A stretch of 64,000 bases of DNA from Elusimicrobiota bacterium (GCA_003151975.1 PLZD01000010.1:62001-126000), one strand, 5' to 3'; positions 26,358 through 35,103 are shown, counted from the first letter of the stretch. Translations and numbers: made by a program. The notes: generated from the sequence alone by a model not told the origin.

Positions 26358-27448
26358 CTCCGGTAGAGGTCGGAAAGGCGCTTGAGCGAATCTTGGTGGC
26401 TGAAGACTTTGGCCACGCGCTCTTGGCCGGCGTCGCCGAGCTTCTTGCGCAGCGAGCGATTGTCGACGAGCTTGAGGCAATACTCGAGCAGTTCTACTTC
26501 ATTCTTGGCCAGATACCCGGTCTCGCCGTGGATGATCGCGTCGCGGTTGGCCGGAATGTCGGAGGCCACGACCGGAAGGCCGTGCGCCATGGCTTCGAGC
26601 ACGGAGTTGGCCAGCCCATCCCAGCGCGAGTAGTGCACGAAGAGGTCCAGGCCGCGGAGCTTTTCCTGCGCTGCCTCGGGGGAGACCCAGCCCGTGACCT
26701 CGACTTTAATGAGCATGTTCATGTTCTCGAGGTGTTGGCGCACGGCGGGCTCGTTTTCGCCGCCGCCGATCCAGACGCAGCGCAGATTGTTGCGCGAGTC
26801 GGTCAGGCGCTGGCAGAGGTTGACGAAGGCGTCGGGGTTGCGCGCGGCGGTCAACCGCCCGCAGCCGCCGACCATGGTGCCATCGTGCGGGATCAAAGTC
26901 GCGCGGCCTTCGCCGAGGTAGCCGTCGCAGACGGTGTGGACCTTGGCGCCGAGAGTCTGGGCCAGCTCGGCCTCCGACGGAGAGACGGCCACGATCTCGC
27001 CGATGCGCGAGACCAACTTCTCGAGCGACTTGTAGAGCTGGCGCGAGGCGTTGCCCCGGTCCTGCTGCAGGAAACCGTAGCCGTGCGGCGAGTAGTAGAT
27101 CTTGGGGACGCGCGCCGCCTTGGCGGCGAGCCTGCCGAGAAAGCCCGCTTTCGAGGAATGCAGATGAACCACGTCGGGCTTCTCGGCTTTGAAGATCGCC
27201 TTGAGCCGTCGCAAAGCGGCAAGATCATTGCCCGGGCTGATCTCGCGCGTGAGCTCGGGAACATGGATGGCCGTCTTGGCGCCCGAGGCCTTCTGACGGT
27301 ACTCGTCGGGGTTGCCGTCGCGCGTGTTGAAGACAAGACCCACGTCGAAGAGAGACGGATCGAGGCCGTTGCAGATGGCCGCGACCTGGTTGCCCGTGCC
27401 GCCTGGGCCGCCGCATTCGAGGACTTGCAGTATTTTTATTTTAGTCAC
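26354..27448 (-). CDS. GT4-family glycosyltransferase
   Basis: This is a 364-residue GT-B enzyme. The N-terminal strand ends in a glycine-rich GGPGGTGN loop (13-20). VVHLHSSKAG (93-102) is the usual acceptor-domain His region. The donor-domain motif reads DGLANSVLE (277-285), with Asp in place of the first Glu of E-x7-E, a conservative change. IGGGENEP near 227-234 is the phosphate loop. It overlaps the upstream GT2 gene by 8 bp. Cytoplasmic assembly of the lipid-linked glycan is the likely role. Confidence 0.87.
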   Translation of the reverse strand: MTKIKILQVLECGGPGGTGNQVAAICNGLDPSLFDVGLVFNTRDGNPDEYRQKASGAKTAIHVPELTREISPGNDLAALRRLKAIFKAEKPDVVHLHSSKAGFLGRLAAKAARVPKIYYSPHGYGFLQQDRGNASRQLYKSLEKLVSRIGEIVAVSPSEAELAQTLGAKVHTVCDGYLGEGRATLIPHDGTMVGGCGRLTAARNPDAFVNLCQRLTDSRNNLRCVWIGGGENEPAVRQHLENMNMLIKVEVTGWVSPEAAQEKLRGLDLFVHYSRWDGLANSVLEAMAHGLPVVASDIPANRDAIIHGETGYLAKNEVELLEYCLKLVDNRSLRKKLGDAGQERVAKVFSHQDSLKRLSDLYRR

Positions 27449-28142
27449 AGATTCGGTAGCGCAGCAGGCACCAGAGATAGGTCAGGCCGTCTTTCCATGT
27501 GATCTTTTTTCCCTCCGCGTAGGTACGGCCGCTGTAGGAGATCGGGACTTCGTAGAGCCGCAGGCCGCGCTTGCAGACTTTAGCGGTGAGCTCGGCCTCG
27601 ATGCCGAAGCGCGAGGATGAGAGCGGGATGGCCTTGAGCGCGGCGGCGTTGAACGCCTTGTAGCAGGTGCCCATGTCGGTCAGGTTGACGTCGTAGAGAA
27701 TGTTGGTCATCAGCGTGAAGATCTTGTTGCCGAGGTAGTGCCAGAAGAGCAGCACGCGATGCGGGCCGCCCAAAAAACGCGAGCCGTAAACGACGTCGGC
27801 GCGCCCGTCGAGCAGAGGCGTGAGCAGGGCCGTGTAGTCGCGCGGATCGTACTCGAGGTCGGCGTCCTGAATGATCACGAAATCGCCGGAGGCTTTGGCG
27901 AGCGCCGTGCGGATGGCGGCCGCCTTGCCTTGGTTTTGGTCATGGAGTAGGACCTTGATCTGATCCTGCGGCAGATTCTTGAGGAGGTCGCGCGTGCCGT
28001 CGGTCGAGCCGTCATCGACGACGATAATCTCCTTGTCGACGGGAAGCGAGACCTCGCGTACGCGCCGCACGAGCTCGACGACGGTCGGGGCTTCGTTGTA
28101 CGCGGGGATCAGGATGCTCAGGACTTTCTGGGCCACGGTCAA
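27441..28142 (-). CDS. GT2 polyprenyl-phosphate glycosyltransferase-like (DPM1 type)
   Basis: This is a 233-residue GT-A enzyme. LSILIPAYNE opens the domain, VVDDGSTDGT near 41-50 binds the nucleotide and DADLEYDP near 93-100 holds the metal-binding motif seen in dolichol-phosphate mannose synthases. No C-terminal helices are evident. The listed start is a TTG (28142) overlapping the previous stop as TTGA. A GTG two codons later (28136) follows a TATAAT at 28147-28142 and could be a leaderless alternative. It probably charges a polyprenyl phosphate for one of the GT-C proteins. Confidence 0.85.
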   Translation of the reverse strand: MTVAQKVLSILIPAYNEAPTVVELVRRVREVSLPVDKEIIVVDDGSTDGTRDLLKNLPQDQIKVLLHDQNQGKAAAIRTALAKASGDFVIIQDADLEYDPRDYTALLTPLLDGRADVVYGSRFLGGPHRVLLFWHYLGNKIFTLMTNILYDVNLTDMGTCYKAFNAAALKAIPLSSSRFGIEAELTAKVCKRGLRLYEVPISYSGRTYAEGKKITWKDGLTYLWCLLRYRICD

Positions 28143-29335
28143 TTATAGGATTTCACGCCGGAAATTTCCTTGTTGGTCTCGGCCCAGGCCCAGACGAACA
28201 GGATGAGCGTGGTCGCGAGCTCGTTTTGGAAGGCGACCTCGGTGATGTTCATCGCTAGAAATCCGACGATGGCTCCCCAGGCCCAAAGGTTCCAGGCGTT
28301 CGGGTTGGCGCTCGCGCGGCGATACGCCCGGAGCGTCAGGACCCCGAGCGCCGCGGCGAGCGCGGCGAACCCGACGATGCCTCGCTCGGCCAGTTGGTGG
28401 AGGTAGAGGTTGTGAGCCGAGCCGAAGTCATCCTGATTATAATTGATGCCTGAGATGTAGCTCCCGAACACCGTCTTGAAATTGCCCTGTCCCACGCCAA
28501 ACCAAGGATGGTCGAGAAAGACCCGCCAGGCCACCGACCAGAATTGCCAGCGCGCCAGCGACGGATTAAGCGTCCCCGGCGCGCTCTGCGACAACAGAAG
28601 CGTCTCGAGGTTCCTGCCCCCGGTCGGCATGATTTCCCAGACTCCGAATGTGGAGATGAGAAGGACCACGGCGGGAATCGCCCAGCGGCGCAAGGTTTTG
28701 TCGAACCAGCACACGGCCGCAAATCCCGCGGCCAAACCGATGACCGCCGCCCGCGTTTGATTGAGCACGAGCGCGGCGTAAGCCAAGACGAGAAATCCGG
28801 ACGCACACCGCTTCGCGAGGGGGGACTCGAGACCGGCTTCTTTTCTTCCCCAGAAGCACGCGCCGCCGAGAACCGCGCAAGCCATCATTTCCCCGTAGGT
28901 GACCGGATGCACGAAGGCGTGGGCGCGCAGCCAAGCGTCGCCGATGCGCTGTGTCGCCGATTGAAAGAGGCCGATGAGCGCCGCGAGCCCAAAGGAGAAC
29001 GCGAACACGCGCTCAAGGTGAAGCTTAGGGCGAAAGCCCAGAGTCGTCAGCATGACAAAGAGCGCCAAGGGCTTGTGCCAGTCTTTGCCGGTCTCGTGGA
29101 GACTGCGCCAAGGCGAAAGCCCGCTCACCGAGACGAGCATGCCGACAATAGAGTAGATCGCCAGGGCCGCAATCGCGGGCTTCCTTTCCGGCTTCCACGG
29201 GCCGCGCTGAGTCGCGGTCAGGTAGAACGTTGAGAACATAAGGATGCCCAGGGAGCAGTTCGTCAGGGAGATCGAGAACGGAAAGAAGAACGCCACCAGC
29301 GGCAGACCGAGGGCGATGAAGTCTGAGACGCTCAT
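28139..29335 (-). CDS. O-antigen ligase/polymerase (Wzy_C/WaaL family), copy 2
   Basis: This is a 398-residue polytopic protein with about ten transmembrane helices. The large periplasmic loop contains the family block DHPWFGVGQGNF followed by GSAHNLYLHQLAERG, whose H-N-x-x-L pattern is typical of WaaL/Wzy_C proteins. The adjacent gene (29340-30473) is clearly a paralogue: PVTYGEMMA, LAAGFAAVCW, EIMPTGGR/EVMPNGGR, SAHNL(Y/F)LHQLAERG and NITEVAFQNEL are shared. Such proteins either join a finished O-antigen to lipid A core or polymerise repeat units. It may handle one of the two tasks and its twin the other. Confidence 0.85.
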   Translation of the reverse strand: MSVSDFIALGLPLVAFFFPFSISLTNCSLGILMFSTFYLTATQRGPWKPERKPAIAALAIYSIVGMLVSVSGLSPWRSLHETGKDWHKPLALFVMLTTLGFRPKLHLERVFAFSFGLAALIGLFQSATQRIGDAWLRAHAFVHPVTYGEMMACAVLGGACFWGRKEAGLESPLAKRCASGFLVLAYAALVLNQTRAAVIGLAAGFAAVCWFDKTLRRWAIPAVVLLISTFGVWEIMPTGGRNLETLLLSQSAPGTLNPSLARWQFWSVAWRVFLDHPWFGVGQGNFKTVFGSYISGINYNQDDFGSAHNLYLHQLAERGIVGFAALAAALGVLTLRAYRRASANPNAWNLWAWGAIVGFLAMNITEVAFQNELATTLILFVWAWAETNKEISGVKSYN

Positions 29336-29339
29336 GGAA

Positions 29340-30473
29340 TTATGCCGGACGGCCTTGCGACCAGCACCAAATGAAGAGCAGGAGCGTGGTCATGAGTTCG
29401 TTTTGGAAAGCCACCTCGGTTATATTCATGAAGAGAAACGCGATCATGGCTCCCCAGGCCCACAGGTCGCGCGCGTCGGAACTCTTCTGGGCTCGGCGCC
29501 AGGCGCCCAGCGTCAGAACGCCCAGGACGAAGACCAATGCCGCCGCGCCCAGAAGCCCGCGTTCGGCCAGCTGATGCAAGAAGAGATTGTGAGCGGAGCC
29601 CCAAACTGCCTGCTTTTCAATAGCACCGTGAAAATAATTAGGGAAAAGCTCGTTGTAATTTCCGGGACCGACGCCCGTCCACGGGCGATCGCGGAACATG
29701 CGCCACGCGGCGCCCCACATTTGAAACCGTCCTTGCTGGCTTGCGTGAAGGAGAGCCGAGAACGAACGACCGCCGTTCGGCATGACCTCCCAGACCAAAG
29801 CGGCCACGGCCAGGGCGCCTGCGCCTGGCACCATCCAGCGGCGCAATCGTTCCTTGAGCCAGCACACCGCGGCAAAGCCCGCGGCCAGGCCCAGCGCCGC
29901 GCCCCGCGTTTGACTGAGTATCAGCGCCGCGCCGCACAACGCCAAATAAAATGCGAGCCAGGGGCGTCTTGCTTCCTTGTGGGCGAGCAGGCACAGCCCG
30001 CCAAGCAGCGCCAGCGCCATCATTTCCCCGTAAGTCACTGGATGGAACCAGCCGTGCGCGCGCATCCACATCCAGCCCACGCGCTCGGTGGCCGACTGCC
30101 AGATGCCGACGATCGCGGCCGCCGAGAAAGCGATGGCCAAGGCCCACGGCACGCGGGTCTCGCGCTTGGCGCTGAAAGAGGGAAGTAGGACGACTATAAC
30201 CCACAGCTTATGCCAGTCTTTGATCGCGTCGTGGTAGCTGCGGCCGGGATCGGTGCCGAGCGCGGCGGTCGCAAAGCCCACGCAGGCGTAGACGACGATG
30301 GAGATGAAGATGAGATTCCAGCTGCGCCGCCATTTAAGCGGCCCGACGACCAGTCCCGCCAACGCCAGAGGGCTGAGCACGCCCAGGATAATGTTGGTCG
30401 CGCCGAGCGAGAACGGCAGGACGAGCGCGAGCGCGAGCAGGCCGGCCTCGATCGCGTCGGGAAGTCGCCTCAT
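29340..30473 (-). CDS. O-antigen ligase/polymerase (Wzy_C/WaaL family), copy 1
   Basis: This is a 377-residue polytopic protein with the same order of conserved blocks as its downstream twin. PVTYGEMMA lies in the third or fourth helix, RPWTGVGPGNY and WGSAHNLFLHQLAERG in the periplasmic loop, and NITEVAFQNEL near the end. It overlaps the upstream methyltransferase by 4 bp and is separated from its twin by four bases. The pair looks like a tandem duplication followed by divergence. In the membrane it would act on undecaprenyl-linked glycan. Confidence 0.85.
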   Translation of the reverse strand: MRRLPDAIEAGLLALALVLPFSLGATNIILGVLSPLALAGLVVGPLKWRRSWNLIFISIVVYACVGFATAALGTDPGRSYHDAIKDWHKLWVIVVLLPSFSAKRETRVPWALAIAFSAAAIVGIWQSATERVGWMWMRAHGWFHPVTYGEMMALALLGGLCLLAHKEARRPWLAFYLALCGAALILSQTRGAALGLAAGFAAVCWLKERLRRWMVPGAGALAVAALVWEVMPNGGRSFSALLHASQQGRFQMWGAAWRMFRDRPWTGVGPGNYNELFPNYFHGAIEKQAVWGSAHNLFLHQLAERGLLGAAALVFVLGVLTLGAWRRAQKSSDARDLWAWGAMIAFLFMNITEVAFQNELMTTLLLFIWCWSQGRPA

Positions 30474-31381
30474 CGTTTGCGCGCGACGAGCTCAACGGAG
30501 TCGCGCGTATCGAGGTAGAGGAATTTGTCGCGGATTCCTAGGCCGTCGACCAGCGCCTCCACCGCGCGGTAGACGGGCTTGGGATAATTGGTCAGCCGGC
30601 TGAGCCAGTAGCTCCAGGTGAAAATGCGGCCGAAGGATTTGGCCTCAACGACTTCGTAGCCGTTCTTCTCGAGCAGTCGGGTCAGGGTCTCTCGCGAGAA
30701 ATAAAAGATGTGCGCGGGGCGCAAGCCCCACCAGCGCCCGCCCAAGATCTTGGCTGAGAGGCTCTCGCAGTCGGGGGTGACGAGATAGATGAGTCCTCCA
30801 GCCTTTGTGACCCGAGCGCATTCGCGCAGAACGGCGCCGGGATCGGAAACGTGCTCGATGACGTCGAGCAAGGTCACCACGTCGAAGTTTCCGTCGGGGA
30901 ATTTCGCCTCATCGAGCGTCGAGGCCGCGATCTTGATCTTGAGGTGCTCATCGCAGTATTTTCGTCCCCAGATCGACGGCTCGACGCCAGTTACGTCGAA
31001 GGAAACCCGCGCGGCGTTAAGAAAGAATCCCGCGGCACTGCCCACGTCGAGCAGGCTGCCGGACTGCGCGTGGCGGCGAATCAGTGCCAAGGAGAGGTAG
31101 GCGTTCATGCTGCGCGCTTCGGACTGCGCGAAATATTCCTCGTCCTTGTTCTGCGCGTACTCCTCTAATAACCCCGATGCCTTCACTCGCGGGGAGGTGT
31201 AAAGCAGGCCGCAGTCGAGGCATTGCCGGATCGTGCCGTAGGCGCCGAACTTGTCGGTCGTCGCGGCGTAAGAGCCGTCGGCCGATGGCGGCCAGCCCTT
31301 CATCGCCGAGAATTTCACGCGCGAGCGATTGCCGCCGCAGAGCGCGCACGCGACTTCTTCGAGCTCGGGTTCAGCGGCCAT
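30470..31381 (-). CDS. zinc-ribbon class I methyltransferase
   Basis: This is a 303-residue protein. Two Cys pairs at the start (C12-x2-C15 and C54-x2-C57) form a rubredoxin-like metal site, as in many sugar C- or O-methyltransferases of polysaccharide clusters. SAM motif I is SLLDVGSAAGFF at 109-120, with a VVTLLDVIEHV block near 170 and RLLEKNGYEVVEA near 245. It overlaps the upstream glycosyltransferase by 11 bp. It probably methylates a nucleotide sugar or glycan end. The target is unknown. Confidence 0.82.
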   Translation of the reverse strand: MAAEPELEEVACALCGGNRSRVKFSAMKGWPPSADGSYAATTDKFGAYGTIRQCLDCGLLYTSPRVKASGLLEEYAQNKDEEYFAQSEARSMNAYLSLALIRRHAQSGSLLDVGSAAGFFLNAARVSFDVTGVEPSIWGRKYCDEHLKIKIAASTLDEAKFPDGNFDVVTLLDVIEHVSDPGAVLRECARVTKAGGLIYLVTPDCESLSAKILGGRWWGLRPAHIFYFSRETLTRLLEKNGYEVVEAKSFGRIFTWSYWLSRLTNYPKPVYRAVEALVDGLGIRDKFLYLDTRDSVELVARKR

Positions 31382-32519
31382 GCGAGTGAGGAAGGCAGGA
31401 GGAGATGGCGGATTTTAGCCGCGCGAAAGCTTTCTCGTGCGTGTGCTCGGCGGCCAGGCGCACGCGCGCCGCGCGCCGCGTCGGGCTCTCGGTGTCGGGC
31501 AGAGCTTTGGCCGTCTCGACCCATTCCGTGGGCGTGCGGCAAAGATAGAGATGCTCGTGGAAGTCTGCGAGCGCGGGAAGAGGGCTCGCCAGCACGGGCT
31601 TGCCCGTGGCGAGGCACTCGTAGATCTTGGCCGGAAGTATGCCGCGGTTGTACTCGTCGTTGACGTAGGGCAGGATGAGCGCATCGAAATGATTGAGGGA
31701 CTTGGCCAGCTGCTCGGGCGTGACCGCGCCGCGCAGGGTCACCGTCTTAGGCAGAGGGGGAGGAGTATGTCGGACGGGGCCGATGAGCTCGACGCTAAAT
31801 CCCGCTTCCGCTAACGCCTTGATCGGGGCGTAGTCGATCTCGCCGCGCAAGGTGCCGAAATAGCAGAAGCGGCGGTAGTAGGGCCGTGGCGTGCCGCCCA
31901 AGAAAAAGTCGGAAGCGACGCCGTGGTGGAACTGGATCACGTTGGCGTGGTGCGGCTGTTTGTCGTCGCGCAGGGTCGAGGATGTCGTCGCCACGAGCGA
32001 ACTGCGGCGCATGAGCTCATTTTCGGTCTTGGCGAGATCACGGGGCTTGGCGGGGTGCCCGTGAAAGTTGTCGACGCAGTCGTAGACGGTCACGGCGGGC
32101 TTGAGCAGGTCGAGAAGCCCCAAGGTCGTCACCGTTGGCAGATAGGCGATCGCGACGGCCCCCGGCTTGAGTCCCAATCGGTGCAATTTGGCAGACAACC
32201 GCGGCAGAAAGAGATGCTCGTTGACGCGGCGCAAAGGCCCAGTCGGCGGCAGGACCGCGGGATTAACCACGTGGATGCCTTTAGGAACCGGCGCGAGGGT
32301 TTTGTGCTTGCCGCGCGCCAAGCCCGCGAGCTTGCGCCCCACGCGGGCCGCGTCGCGCAGGCTGGGAGCGCGAAAGCCGGTGTTCTCGACGAAGTAGACC
32401 TCGTGGCCGGCCGCGGCCCACTGCACGGCAAAAATTTGGTGGCGCTGCCAGGCGGCGTTCCACTCGACGCTCGAGAGCACGAGGATCTGGCGGCCGGCGA
32501 GGGGATCGTGGGCGGACAC
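31371..32519 (-). CDS. GT-B glycosyltransferase
   Basis: This is a 382-residue protein starting at GTG. Features are the opening strand ILVLSSVEWN, a VENTGFR loop, VTVYDCVDNFHGH near 145, a FGTLRGEIDY turn that begins the donor domain, and the acidic donor site YNRGILPAKIYECLATGKPVLAS (quoted as KIYECLATGKPV). The pattern matches glycosyltransferases related to GT4 and to family members such as the teichuronic/GumK-like enzymes. It sits four bases after the sugar-phosphate isomerase gene. It most likely adds one residue to the lipid-linked glycan. Confidence 0.8.
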   Translation of the reverse strand: MSAHDPLAGRQILVLSSVEWNAAWQRHQIFAVQWAAAGHEVYFVENTGFRAPSLRDAARVGRKLAGLARGKHKTLAPVPKGIHVVNPAVLPPTGPLRRVNEHLFLPRLSAKLHRLGLKPGAVAIAYLPTVTTLGLLDLLKPAVTVYDCVDNFHGHPAKPRDLAKTENELMRRSSLVATTSSTLRDDKQPHHANVIQFHHGVASDFFLGGTPRPYYRRFCYFGTLRGEIDYAPIKALAEAGFSVELIGPVRHTPPPLPKTVTLRGAVTPEQLAKSLNHFDALILPYVNDEYNRGILPAKIYECLATGKPVLASPLPALADFHEHLYLCRTPTEWVETAKALPDTESPTRRAARVRLAAEHTHEKAFARLKSAISSCLPHSHGR

Positions 32520-32523
32520 GGAT

Positions 32524-33501
32524 TTAGAGCCCGCGCGCGCGCAGGTCGTGGATCTGCACGAGGCCGATCGGGCGGCGGCGCGCGTCCACGACGGGCAGCA
32601 CGCTGAAGGGGGTCTTGCGGTCCTCCATGACCTCGACGGCGGAGGCCGCGAGCGCCTCGGGCCGGATGGTGGTCGGGCGCGGGTTCATGATGCTGCGAAT
32701 CGACAGCGAAAGAATGTTTTTGCCGCTCTGCAGGGCGCGGCGGATGTCGTAGTCGGTGACAAGTCCCGCGAATTTCCCGCGCGCGTCGACGATGCAGACG
32801 GCACCCGCCTGCAAGCGCGTCATTTCTGCGAGCAGCTCGCTGACGGTGGCTTTGAGCCCCACCACGGGATTGGACTCGCCGCTGCGCATGATGTCGGCGA
32901 CCTTGAGCGTCAGCCGCCGGCCCAGGCGTCCGCCGGGATGGTTGCGCGCGAAATGGGCCGTCTTAAAGCCCTTGAGCTTCATGAGTGCTACGGCAAGAGC
33001 ATCTCCTACGGCCAACGCAGCCGTTGTACTACACGTCGGGGCGAGATTGAGAGGGCAGGCCTCGTCGTCGATGGGCGTCACGAGGACTAGGCCCGCCGCG
33101 CGCGCCAAGGTCGACTTTGGATTAGCCGTGATCGCGATGATCTGAGCGCCGACGTTGCGGATCGCGGGGAGCAGGTGATTGAGCTCATCGGACTCGCCGG
33201 ATTTTCCGATGGCGACGATGAGGTCGTCGCGCTGGATGAAGCCCAGGCCTCCGTGCATGGCCTCGCTCGGATCAAGATGCGCCGCGGGAGTCCCGGTCGA
33301 CGAGAAAGTCGCCGCGATTTTCTGGGCGATCAGGCCCGACTTGCCCACGCCGGTCAGCACGACCTTGCCGCGGCATTTTGAAAGCCACTCGACGGCCTGA
33401 GCGTACGAGCCGTCCACGGCGCGGCCGACCTTGCGCAGGGCGCTGGTCTCGAGGTCGATGACCCGACGGATTTCCTTGAGCGTCTGAGCGCGTCTAGACA
33501 T
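32524..33501 (-). CDS. kpsF: KpsF/GutQ-type arabinose-5-phosphate isomerase (Kdo pathway)
   Basis: This is a 325-residue protein from the ATG at 33501, overlapping legB by 8 bp. The SIS domain (about 30-180) has TGVGKSGLIAQK at 50-61 and AIGKSGESDEL at 97-107, the phosphosugar-binding loops of KdsD/KpsF/GutQ. The C-terminal half is a CBS pair (IMRSGESNP, LVTDYDIRRAL, VQIHDL), the normal length and order for the family. It interconverts ribulose-5-phosphate and arabinose-5-phosphate, the first step to Kdo. Its place in a capsule/O-antigen operon resembles KpsF in group 2 capsule loci. It may be a dedicated second copy. Confidence 0.9.
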   Translation of the reverse strand: MSRRAQTLKEIRRVIDLETSALRKVGRAVDGSYAQAVEWLSKCRGKVVLTGVGKSGLIAQKIAATFSSTGTPAAHLDPSEAMHGGLGFIQRDDLIVAIGKSGESDELNHLLPAIRNVGAQIIAITANPKSTLARAAGLVLVTPIDDEACPLNLAPTCSTTAALAVGDALAVALMKLKGFKTAHFARNHPGGRLGRRLTLKVADIMRSGESNPVVGLKATVSELLAEMTRLQAGAVCIVDARGKFAGLVTDYDIRRALQSGKNILSLSIRSIMNPRPTTIRPEALAASAVEVMEDRKTPFSVLPVVDARRRPIGLVQIHDLRARGL

Positions 33502-34492
33502 TGTAGAGAGCGTCCTTGTATTGCCCGCGGTGCCGCTCGACGTGGCCGATCGTGGCGGCAAGACCCCGCTCGAGGCTGACTTGCGGCTTCCAGCCGGTCA
33601 ATTTCTTGATCTTGCGGTTGCCGCACACGAGCTTGAAGACTTCGCTTGCTTGCGGCCGCAAGCGTTTGGAATCGAGAGCGATCTTGCAGCGGCTCTTCGT
33701 GATCTTCATGATTTGGCGTGCGGTCTCACCGATGGTCACACCGCGGCCGGAGCCGATGTTGACGACCTCGCCGATCGTGCGGGGAGACTGCGCGATCGCC
33801 AGGAAGCCCGCGACGGTGTCGGTGACATAGTTGAAGTCGCGTACCGGCGTCACGGAACCGAGTTTGATCTCCGCCCGGCCCGAAAGAGCCTGGCTGATGA
33901 CTGTCGGGATCACGGCGCGCGCCGATTGCCGCGGGCCGTAGGCGTTGAAGGGACGGGCGACCGCGACCGGAAGCCGGAACGAGCGGTGAAAGCTCTCGGC
34001 GAGCTTGTCGGCCCCGATCTTGGACGCCGAATAAGGCGATTGGCCCTGCAAAGGATGGTTCTCGTCGATCGGGGTATAGAGCGCCGTGCCGTAAACCTCG
34101 GAGGTCGAGGTGTGCACGAGCTTGCGCACGCCGCGCGAGCGGCAGGCCTCGAGCACGTTGAGAGTCCCGCCAATGTTGGTCGCGACGTACGAGCTGGGCG
34201 CTATGTAGGAATATGGAATCGCGATGAGCGCCGCGAGGTGAAAAACGACCTCTTGGTCCTTGGCGAGCTCGCTCACGTAAAATGGATCGGTGATGTCGCC
34301 CGACCAGACGTCGACGCGGGGCTTGAGTTCCTTGCTCAGATCCTCGAGAAAGCCCCAATGGCTGCGCGAGTTATAGCGCACCAAAGCGCGGACTTTGGCG
34401 CCGCGGCGAGCGAGTTCCTCGGTGAGATGGCTGCCGATGAAGCCGCCGGCGCCCGTGACGAGGACGCGCACTCCTTTCCAGTTCTTTGCCAC
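33494..34492 (-). CDS. legB: LegB-type nucleotide-sugar 4,6-dehydratase
   Basis: This is a 332-residue extended SDR, taking the GTG at 34492 as start. That sets the NAD motif GAGGFIG at residues 14-20 and gives a length normal for the family; a start at 34549 would overlap the regulator gene by 47 bp. FHLAALIAIPYSY, HTSTSEVYGTA, HPLQGQSPYSASKIGADKL (catalytic Tyr154, Lys158), RPFNAYGPRQSARAVIPT and KLGSVTPVRDFNYV are the hallmark blocks of the LegB (TIGR04180-type) dehydratases of the legionaminic acid pathway. The substrate in Campylobacter is GDP-GlcNAc. It is 13 kb from the rest of the leg genes but under the same type of promoter-operator. Confidence 0.9.
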   Translation of the reverse strand: MAKNWKGVRVLVTGAGGFIGSHLTEELARRGAKVRALVRYNSRSHWGFLEDLSKELKPRVDVWSGDITDPFYVSELAKDQEVVFHLAALIAIPYSYIAPSSYVATNIGGTLNVLEACRSRGVRKLVHTSTSEVYGTALYTPIDENHPLQGQSPYSASKIGADKLAESFHRSFRLPVAVARPFNAYGPRQSARAVIPTVISQALSGRAEIKLGSVTPVRDFNYVTDTVAGFLAIAQSPRTIGEVVNIGSGRGVTIGETARQIMKITKSRCKIALDSKRLRPQASEVFKLVCGNRKIKKLTGWKPQVSLERGLAATIGHVERHRGQYKDALYNV

Positions 34493-34502
34493 TGAGGAGA
34501 TT

Positions 34503-35063
34503 CTAGGAGATTCGGAAGTCGATGTTGTCGAAATCGACGAGGCCGACAAAACGCCGTCCGTGGGCGCTGCGCGGCGGACCCTGGAGGGTCGCGGTCAGAA
34601 CGAGATCGGCCTCGGACGGGACTTGTTCGAGGCGGTCGTAGTACGAGAACTGGGCGTCGGGGAAGGCCAGGCCCGCGATGGCCTCACGCAGCAGCGCCGA
34701 GATCTCATCCTGCGAGACGATATGAAAATGGCGTCTTCCGGCGTCGTACTCGCGGCGCAGGAGGGTGGTGATGTTGTCCTGAATTTGGCGGAACAGGCGG
34801 ATCGTGTAGACGGTGTAGTGGTAGGCCTTATGCGTCTTCTCCATGGCCCCCTTGATCGTCAGCAGATACTGCGTGCGCTTCCAGTCGAGCTGGGTGACCT
34901 TGATGTAGCCTTTGCGGGCCAGGCGCTGGATCAAGAGATTTGTCGTGCCCAAGGAGAGCCCGACGCTTTGGGAGAGGCTGCGCTGGGTGTGCGTGGGCTT
35001 TCGCGAGATTTCCTGGATCAGTGCGAACTCCTTCTGGGCCAGGTGGCCGCCGTCGGTGTTCAT
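34503..35063 (-). CDS. MarR-type EPS-associated transcriptional regulator with an extra C-terminal domain
   Basis: This is a 186-residue protein from the ATG at 35063, which has GAGG nine bases upstream; the ATG at 35078 would have almost no leader and no ribosome site. Residues 12-75 form a winged helix: TQRSLSQSVGLSLGTTN is the recognition helix region and ARKGYIKV the wing. This is the pattern of the MarR-type regulators linked to exopolysaccharide clusters (TIGR04176-like). Those proteins are about 100 residues; here about 90 more (95-186) form an alpha/beta domain of unknown type that could sense a ligand. The gene follows one copy of the GTTCA-N5-TGAAC operator and opens the third operon, so autoregulation is likely. 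Confidence 0.82.
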   Translation of the reverse strand: MNTDGGHLAQKEFALIQEISRKPTHTQRSLSQSVGLSLGTTNLLIQRLARKGYIKVTQLDWKRTQYLLTIKGAMEKTHKAYHYTVYTIRLFRQIQDNITTLLRREYDAGRRHFHIVSQDEISALLREAIAGLAFPDAQFSYYDRLEQVPSEADLVLTATLQGPPRSAHGRRFVGLVDFDNIDFRIS

Positions 35064-35078
35064 CGTGTCATGCCTCAT

Positions 35079-35103
35079 TGTTCAAATAATGAACATTGTA
35101 TCA
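35079..35103 (-). promoter_or_regulatory. composite promoter-operator, copy C (regulator operon)
   Basis: Minus strand: TG-A-TACAAT (35103-35095), then without a gap the inverted repeat GTTCA (35094-35090), five bases, TGAAC (35084-35080). The outer T/A pair extends the arms to six. The TG of the extended -10 is part of the TGA stop of the upstream methyltransferase. No consensus -35 is visible. The predicted RNA start (about 35088) lies inside the repeat, so a bound protein would block initiation. Confidence 0.82.

Noticed and set aside
28142-28147. An internal TATAAT promoter for the GT2 gene
   Set aside because: It encodes the Ser-Tyr-Asn-stop end of the upstream protein, has no -35 and no TG extension, and the gene overlaps its neighbour like the rest of the operon. 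Mentioned under the gene as an alternative only.
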